DNA of 10,487 nt from NCBI GenBank assembly GCA_031278255.1, contig JAITKU010000211.1:1-10487 (forward strand), given 5' to 3'. A program made the translations under genes and the position numbers. This stretch comes from Eubacteriales Family XIII. Incertae Sedis bacterium (lineage in GTDB: Bacteria; Bacillota; Clostridia; Peptostreptococcales; Anaerovoracaceae). Every line of letters begins with the position of its first letter. Within the stretch, counting starts at the first letter, position 1. Of the stretch, positions 5,765-10,487 are shown piece after piece. Under the pieces are notes generated by a model, which was not told the DNA's origin, did no database searches, and saw only the letters and a list, made by a program, of their open reading frames with translations.

Positions 5765-7429
5765 TCGCTTTTCCGGCGTCTTGGTGCGATAATAACTGCC
5801 TGTCAGATGATTCGGATTGAAAGCCTCCCGGATTTTCCATTGGTATTCGACGACGGCCGGCTGCGGCATGGATTTGTAAATTTCGTCGTGTTCCTCCTGC
5901 GTGTAGTCATAGCCGTCCGGCCGCCGCGCGTCGTAGTTCCAGCGGCCCATATCGAGTCCGAGTCCCTTCGACTGCATCCAGCGCTGGGAATCGTCGATGT
6001 GTTCCTTGGTTCCGCGGATGGAAGCCTTGTCGTAGGCGTCGAAATGCACGAAGAACTCCCAGCCGGTCACGCCTCCGCCGCCGATGGCGGATATGCTGCC
6101 CATATCCGAATCCCCGCCGACCGCGGCGATGTGCGTCGTCTCCCGCTCGCACTTGCGCTTCAGCGCGGACGCCTCCTCCATGAGCGGCGCCGTGACAAAT
6201 ACGTTCGCGTTCATGCCGAAATTGCCCTCATAGGAGCCGCACAGCGTATAGTTCAGGTTCTTGCGTCCGAGCCGCAGCAGGTAGAGCAACACGAAGTCGT
6301 GCATTTCCTTTCGCAGCATGTATTCGGAGCGCATGCCGTGCGTCTGCCGCAGGATTTCGTCTATGGCCTTTTCCTTGTAATCGAGGTCGCGTTCCGTGAG
6401 ACCCGCTATGACGATCTGAAATTCGATCTTCATCTTCTCGTTTTCGGCCTTGACGCAGGGGTCCGCCATCAGCGCGGGCAGATCGCAGAACTGCTTGTTT
6501 TCGTCGGTCAAAATCTCCAGCATGGCGGTCTTGATATCGCGGCCGAACATGTTGAACTGCCGGTGTCCCAGATAGAGGACATCGGCCTCGTGGAAGAGGC
6601 GAAAGGCTTCCGCGTAATCGTCCCATTCGGGGAAGCAGAGCGTGTAGGTGCGGACGTTTTCCATGCCGTCGTCCGTGTCCGCCCTGTAGACGGGCGCGAC
6701 GCCGCGCGTCGGAATGCGCTTCGGACCGGGCCACGGGTGCAGGCGGATCGCCATCCGCGTACAGACGCCCATCGTGCCCGTACTGCCCTGCCAGCCTCTG
6801 AGTATGGCGCGCGTACTCGGGCCGGGGCCTTCGCCGCAGTACCATTCCCCGTCGGCGCCGAGCGTGCCCGTGCGGAGGATTTCGCCGTCGGGCAGCACCC
6901 ATTCCGTGCCGAGGATGTTTTCGCTCGCGATACCCATGAACAGGGAACTCGGGCCGAAGCCCACCCAGCCGGCGGCGCCGGCCAGAACGGAACTGCTGCA
7001 GCCCACGCCCGCCATATTGCAGTTAAGCCCGCGTTTCATGGCCTCAACCTGCACCACGGCGCCTATGGCGTAAGGCTCGATGACGGCGATCATATTCTTC
7101 GCGTCGATCTCGACATTGCCCATGCGGACCATATCGAGTTGTATGGCGCGGTCGCTGCCGATGTAGCCCATGGCGGCCCAAAACGTGGAGGACGCCTTGA
7201 AGTCCACCTTGTATTTGTTGCAGAGCCTTATGATCCGCCGGACCTCCTCCGTGTCGCCCGGCAGCACCACCGCCTGCGGGCGGGGCGTCCGGTGGTCAAA
7301 GGGTCCGTAGTGGGCGGAGGATTGCGAGGTGATACACCTGTAGGTTTCCGTTACGGAGAGATCCTCGGAAACGTTTCGCTTGCCGACGATATCCTCCAAA
7401 GCCGTGTAGAATTCTCTTTCCAATGCCAT
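5762..7429 (-). CDS. FAD-binding oxidoreductase, divergent VAO/GlcD-like family
   Basis: Probable flavoprotein dehydrogenase of the vanillyl-alcohol oxidase/PCMH superfamily (FAD_binding_4), 555 residues, with no signal peptide or membrane span. PQAVVLPGDTEEVRRII (51-67) is the family's N-terminal strand-helix. GCSSSVLAGAAG (143-154) and GSTGTMGVCTRMAIRL (215-230) match later parts of the FAD domain. The pyrophosphate-loop region (KASSTFWAAMGYIG, 78-91) lacks the glycine-rich RGGGT/GGH pattern seen in GlcD and in the operon's first flavoprotein. The C-terminus reads NPNHLTGSYY rather than DPNGIMNPGK. The size is nearer to 4-cresol dehydrogenase-type flavoproteins than to GlcE (about 350). It lies 24 bases after the Fe-S gene with a good AAAGGAG site before its ATG, so it probably shares electrons with that protein. 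The substrate is unknown. Confidence 0.85.
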   Translation of the reverse strand: MALEREFYTALEDIVGKRNVSEDLSVTETYRCITSQSSAHYGPFDHRTPRPQAVVLPGDTEEVRRIIRLCNKYKVDFKASSTFWAAMGYIGSDRAIQLDMVRMGNVEIDAKNMIAVIEPYAIGAVVQVEAMKRGLNCNMAGVGCSSSVLAGAAGWVGFGPSSLFMGIASENILGTEWVLPDGEILRTGTLGADGEWYCGEGPGPSTRAILRGWQGSTGTMGVCTRMAIRLHPWPGPKRIPTRGVAPVYRADTDDGMENVRTYTLCFPEWDDYAEAFRLFHEADVLYLGHRQFNMFGRDIKTAMLEILTDENKQFCDLPALMADPCVKAENEKMKIEFQIVIAGLTERDLDYKEKAIDEILRQTHGMRSEYMLRKEMHDFVLLYLLRLGRKNLNYTLCGSYEGNFGMNANVFVTAPLMEEASALKRKCERETTHIAAVGGDSDMGSISAIGGGGVTGWEFFVHFDAYDKASIRGTKEHIDDSQRWMQSKGLGLDMGRWNYDARRPDGYDYTQEEHDEIYKSMPQPAVVEYQWKIREAFNPNHLTGSYYRTKTPEKR

Positions 7430-7453
7430 ATCGATACTCCTTTCCCTGCGGCC

Positions 7454-8740
7454 CTAAACGGCCCCTGCGACCAGATCGATCACGTCCAGCACTTTGATTT
7501 GCCTGCCGTCCGCGTCCTTTGCGCGGCCCAGATTCCGGGCGCACCAGGGGCAGGCGGTGACAATCGCCTCGGCGCCCACGGACCGCGCTTCCGTAACGCG
7601 CTCGCTCGCCGTCGCCTCCGAAAACTCCGGATGGGTCGCGCTGCAGGCGCCACCCGCGCCGCAACACCACGAATACTCCCGTATGCGCTCCATCTCGTTG
7701 AGCCGCAGGCCCGGGACGGCTTTCAGGATGTTCCGAGGCGCGTCGTATACGCCGTAGGTCCCCGCGTATCGGGGGCGGGGCGGTTCCCAAGTGTGTATCT
7801 GATTCAATATCTTCTTTTCCGTTCCGTCCCACGGCACATAGGGTTCGCCGAGCCGGCCGAGCCGGCAGGGATCGTGATACGTCACCGTAAGGTCCGCGGT
7901 TTTTTTGAATTGCAGGCGTCCGTTCGCGCGCAATTCGTCTATGAGTTCAACCGCGTGCAATACCTTGATGTCCGAGCCGAGCGGCGCGTAGAGACGCTTA
8001 AGGGCGTGGTAACAGTCCGCGCAGGGCGTTACGACGGTCTTGACGCCCGCGCTTTGCAGGGCCTTGATGTTGGCGCCGGCCTGCTTCTCGAACGCGGAGC
8101 GAAATCCCATCTGCTTCGCGCGGCCGCCGCAGCACATGTCGGCCTTTCCGAGATATCCGAGATCGACGCCGGCTTCCCGCAGGACGCGCACCCAGCGCCC
8201 GGCTTTCTCCCGCAATTCCGCGTCGAAGCTGTATCGGCAGCCCGCGAAAAACGCGTATTCGGCGCTTTCCTTTGTCAGGTCTTTAAGGCCGAGACCCTCG
8301 GTCCAAGCGGTGCGGGCGGATTGCTTCCCGTCCGGCAGCATGGTCTTTTCGCGTTCAAGCCGGTCGATAAGGGCCTGCTGCGCGGGCAGGATATGCCCGC
8401 GTTCGACCGCCCGCTCTTTCAGCGCAATGTTGTGGGCAAGCGGTTCGAGGTTGTAGCGCGTGATCTTGCAGCTTACGTCGCAGGAACCGCAGGCCGTGCA
8501 GGCGTAGATCGCTTCCAGCGTCTGTTCCGTGAAATCGGCGAGGCCGTCGAGCAGGGCCTGTCCGAGGTGGAAGCGCCCCCTGGCCGAATAGGTGTTGAAA
8601 TTGTAATAAGCGGCGCTGGGGCAGTTCTTGCCGAAGCGTCTGCTGCGAATCTGTTCATAAGGCATCCATTTACAGGAAAGGCAATTGCTGCACCGTTCCA
8701 TCATAGGCCTGAAATCTTCTGATTTGGTTTCCGTAGGCAT
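7454..8740 (-). CDS. GlcF/HdrD-like Fe-S protein with two CCG cysteine-rich domains
   Basis: Electron-transfer subunit of 428 residues, probably taking electrons from the flanking flavoproteins. The N-terminal part has two cysteine sets: C17-x2-C20-x2-C23-x16-C40-P, which is unusual for its last gap, and C81-x2-C84-x2-C87-x3-C91, a normal 4Fe-4S set. Two CCG domains follow. The first is C168-x34-C203C204-x35-C240-x2-C243, fitting the CX31-39CCX35-36CXXC pattern that in heterodisulfide reductases binds a non-cubane 4Fe-4S cluster. The second is C292-x66-C359C360-x36-C397-x2-C400, where the first gap is about 30 residues longer than usual. There is no membrane anchor. The overall plan matches GlcF, LutA and HdrD relatives. 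The start is fixed by AAGGAGG upstream of ATG 8740. It is 34 bases from the preceding gene. The final electron acceptor is not apparent. Confidence 0.9.
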   Translation of the reverse strand: MPTETKSEDFRPMMERCSNCLSCKWMPYEQIRSRRFGKNCPSAAYYNFNTYSARGRFHLGQALLDGLADFTEQTLEAIYACTACGSCDVSCKITRYNLEPLAHNIALKERAVERGHILPAQQALIDRLEREKTMLPDGKQSARTAWTEGLGLKDLTKESAEYAFFAGCRYSFDAELREKAGRWVRVLREAGVDLGYLGKADMCCGGRAKQMGFRSAFEKQAGANIKALQSAGVKTVVTPCADCYHALKRLYAPLGSDIKVLHAVELIDELRANGRLQFKKTADLTVTYHDPCRLGRLGEPYVPWDGTEKKILNQIHTWEPPRPRYAGTYGVYDAPRNILKAVPGLRLNEMERIREYSWCCGAGGACSATHPEFSEATASERVTEARSVGAEAIVTACPWCARNLGRAKDADGRQIKVLDVIDLVAGAV

Positions 8741-8774
8741 CTTCGATCCTCCTTAAATGTCCGATCAAAACTAC

Positions 8775-10241
8775 TCAAACGCAGAGCTTACCGGGGTTCA
8801 TTATATCGTTGGGATCGAAAATCCCCTGCAATTTTTTCAGCACCGCAAAGGATTGAGCATCCTTGTTGAGTTGGATGCCCGCCCATTTGCCGTAGGGCCT
8901 CGCGTAATATCCGCCCATGCGCGCGATCTCCGTGCCGGCTTTCTCAAACAGGGCTTTCACGCGCGCCGTTTGCTTCGCGCAGGCCGGGTCGTAGGGCAGC
9001 GTGAATTCCATATGATAGGAACTGCCCATGTGTTGCGGTTGGATGTAAACGCCGATGTCCTCCGTCGGATAGGACAGCTCCTCGGCCAATTCCCTGATCC
9101 GCTTCAAAAAGCGCCCGGTTTTTTCGAGTTGCGTGAGGAAGAAGATATCGCAATGCGAGCCGTCGCGGATGTCTTTCCAGTAAACGCCCGCGCAGGGCGT
9201 GGTCGCTTCTTTCAGTAGGAGGCTTCCGTCCAGGCCCGGGATGCCGTCGCGAAGATCGAGGCCGTGCGTCTGCGCGATGTCGATCAGGTCCTTTGAGCGG
9301 GCCTCAAAGCGCAATTCCGGCACGAGTTCCCGGCCCGCGACGCCGACGACCGCGAGCCAAGGCGGAAGCGTTTCTCTGCGTTCGCGGATTTCGGCGGACG
9401 TCTTGCCGAGCAGACAGGCCAGTTGGCTCCTGTTCAGGATGAAGATTTCATCGGGGAATCGGGTCCACATGGCTTTGTAGACGAAGTCCGTCAGGCGGGA
9501 GAGATCGTCCGCCGGAGCGAGAAAGAACTTGTGCAAGCGGGGTTTGACCGCGCATTTGAGCGCCGCCCAGGTGACGATACCCATGCTGCCCTGCGCCGCG
9601 GTGAGGACGCGGTAGAAGTCGAACATCAAAGGACCCATCGCGTTGACCTGCCACTTTTGCGCCGCCTGCTGCTTTTCCAGATCGCGCGGGCCGCCGCCGG
9701 CCTCGCCCGTGTACATGCGTACGCCGTCACCCCATATGACCTCGACGCAGCGCAGCGGATCGAAGTAGGACCACTGGATCATCGGGTTCATGCGCGGCTC
9801 TCCCTCGAGGACGCTCGTCAAAACGGATTTCCCCGCTTTCGGCTTCAGGCTCATCGGGATCGTCATATTCTCCTTTGCGAGCGTCTCATTCAGTTCGTCG
9901 TACGTGACGCCGGGTTCCGCGACGGCCATCCGCTGCTGCCGGTTGACGCTCAGAACCCGTTTCATGTCGCTGAGGTCCGCGACAACTGCCCCCGGGACGC
10001 TCGGCGCGCCGGCGCCGTGCAGATGCCCGCCCTTGGAACTGACGGGCACAAGGGGCACGGCGTTCTCATTCGCCCATTTCACGAGCGCCTCCACATCGTC
10101 CGCGCCGGCCGGCTTTACGACGAGCCACGGCTCAAAATGCTTGTCAAAACCGTGACTTTTCGCGTACGAAGCCAAGATTGCAGGCTCGTCCAAAATCGTT
10201 TGTTTGCCCGGTATACGCGCCGGGCCTTCTCTGACCGCCAT
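8775..10241 (-). CDS. FAD-binding oxidoreductase, GlcD-like
   Basis: First gene of the operon, encoding a soluble 488-residue flavoprotein of the FAD_binding_4 superfamily (glycolate/D-lactate dehydrogenase and VAO relatives). PWLVVKPAGADDVEALVKWA (38-57) and the glycine-rich pyrophosphate loop SSKGGHLHGAG (68-78) are typical. QGSMGIVTWAALK (217-229) corresponds to the GSEGTLGIIT motif. FDPNDIMNPGK (475-485) is the classic C-terminal signature, so the fold is complete. The reaction is likely oxidation of a hydroxy acid or alcohol with electrons passed to the Fe-S protein encoded next. An in-frame GTG at 10295 would add 18 residues, but GAGGAGG placed eight to nine bases before ATG 10241 supports the shorter form, and the added residues do not look conserved. 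The substrate cannot be deduced from the sequence. Confidence 0.88.
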   Translation of the reverse strand: MAVREGPARIPGKQTILDEPAILASYAKSHGFDKHFEPWLVVKPAGADDVEALVKWANENAVPLVPVSSKGGHLHGAGAPSVPGAVVADLSDMKRVLSVNRQQRMAVAEPGVTYDELNETLAKENMTIPMSLKPKAGKSVLTSVLEGEPRMNPMIQWSYFDPLRCVEVIWGDGVRMYTGEAGGGPRDLEKQQAAQKWQVNAMGPLMFDFYRVLTAAQGSMGIVTWAALKCAVKPRLHKFFLAPADDLSRLTDFVYKAMWTRFPDEIFILNRSQLACLLGKTSAEIRERRETLPPWLAVVGVAGRELVPELRFEARSKDLIDIAQTHGLDLRDGIPGLDGSLLLKEATTPCAGVYWKDIRDGSHCDIFFLTQLEKTGRFLKRIRELAEELSYPTEDIGVYIQPQHMGSSYHMEFTLPYDPACAKQTARVKALFEKAGTEIARMGGYYARPYGKWAGIQLNKDAQSFAVLKKLQGIFDPNDIMNPGKLCV

Positions 10242-10337
10242 AAGCTTTTCCTCCTCAACCTTGATTGGAACCACACCGAAAGGACGGCCAAACACGCCGC
10301 CCGTTCGATCCGCGCGGCGGCTTTGCCGGATATATTC

Positions 10338-10366
10338 AGTTTACGTTAAGCTGCGGCGTTTGTCAA
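10338..10366 (-). promoter_or_regulatory. Promoter of the FAD/Fe-S/hydrolase operon
   Basis: On the minus strand, TTGACA (10361-10366), a 17-bp spacer and TAAACT (10338-10343) form a strong -35 with a 4/6 -10. Transcription would begin near 10331, leaving a leader of about 90 bases. The leader is GC-rich and can form a GCCGCC/GGCGGC stem with a 14-base loop near 10297-10322. No other promoter-like sequence was seen between the four genes, which are 34, 24 and 9 bases apart, consistent with one transcript. Confidence 0.7.
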
Positions 10367-10447
10367 TTCTGAAATAACATTGTTTGTAATACTGATTTTG
10401 CCGGCAGATGTATAATCCCTGCGTGTGTAAAAATTTCAAATAAGTGG

Positions 10448-10476
10448 TTGACATCTCTCGCGGTATGGGATATAAT
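10448..10476 (+). promoter_or_regulatory. Consensus promoter firing off the right edge
   Basis: TTGACA (10448-10453), a 17-bp spacer and TATAAT (10471-10476) are both perfect consensus hexamers at optimal spacing. The promoter points rightward to a gene beyond the window, divergent from the operon. The heptamer ATAATAG is repeated after two bases (10472-10478 and 10481-10487), and the last copy ends at the window edge. Confidence 0.75.
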
Positions 10477-10487
10477 AGCGATAATAG

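Noticed and set aside
5621..8722. A very long open frame (1033 codons) on the + strand
   Set aside because: It runs antisense through two genes with clear FAD and Fe-S motifs and good ribosome sites. Its own translation shows no recognisable domain. It is a by-product of GC-rich codon use.
10242..10295. GTG start at 10295 adding 18 residues to the GlcD-like protein
   Set aside because: A strong ribosome site sits immediately before the ATG at 10241, and the extra residues do not look conserved.
10411..10416. TATAAT on the + strand as another promoter
   Set aside because: There is no -35-like hexamer at 16-18 bp upstream and no TGn extension, and a perfect promoter lies 60 bases further on.
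1..10487. tRNA or rRNA genes, CRISPR arrays, insertion sequences or prophage parts
   Set aside because: None seen: no transposase or integrase motifs, no regularly spaced repeats, and no cloverleaf or rRNA-like sequence recognised.

Overview
The window looks like a chromosomal segment of a GC-rich Gram-positive anaerobe, most likely a Clostridia-type Firmicute. The evidence is strong AGGAGG-type ribosome binding sites before most genes, sigma-A-like promoters in AT-rich spacers, a 7TM-PAS-GGDEF protein of a kind common in Firmicutes, and soluble Fe-S and flavin redox enzymes. The lineage is an inference, not a measurement.

Left part (1-2610): a membrane diguanylate cyclase runs leftward off the edge of the window. 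Divergent from it is tsaB, a subunit of the tRNA t6A synthesis machinery. The 300-base spacer between them carries a promoter for each gene and two dyad structures.

Middle (2611-4717): a flavin/Fe-S ene-reductase of the Old Yellow Enzyme / 2,4-dienoyl-CoA reductase family is read rightward. Its promoter has the geometry of a MerR-family target: TTGACC, a 19-bp spacer, TATAAT, and a dyad inside the spacer. No merR gene lies in the window.

Right part (4883-10241): four closely spaced genes on the minus strand form an operon, converging on the ene-reductase. In transcription order they are a GlcD-like FAD oxidoreductase, a GlcF/HdrD-like Fe-S protein with two cysteine-rich (CCG) domains, a second and divergent FAD oxidoreductase, and a metallo-beta-lactamase-fold hydrolase. 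A TTGACA-17-TAAACT promoter precedes them, and a perfect 15-bp hairpin stands between the two convergent units. At the far right edge a consensus TTGACA-17-TATAAT promoter points rightward to a gene outside the window.

The operon resembles the glycolate or D-lactate oxidase layout (two FAD subunits plus an Fe-S subunit), but both flavoproteins are full-sized and one has an unusual flavin-binding loop. A reasonable inference is that the FAD/Fe-S proteins oxidise a hydroxy- or aromatic-type substrate, the hydrolase handles a related ester, lactone or thioester, and the ene-reductase reduces an unsaturated, possibly electrophilic, compound. The sequence does not identify the substrate.
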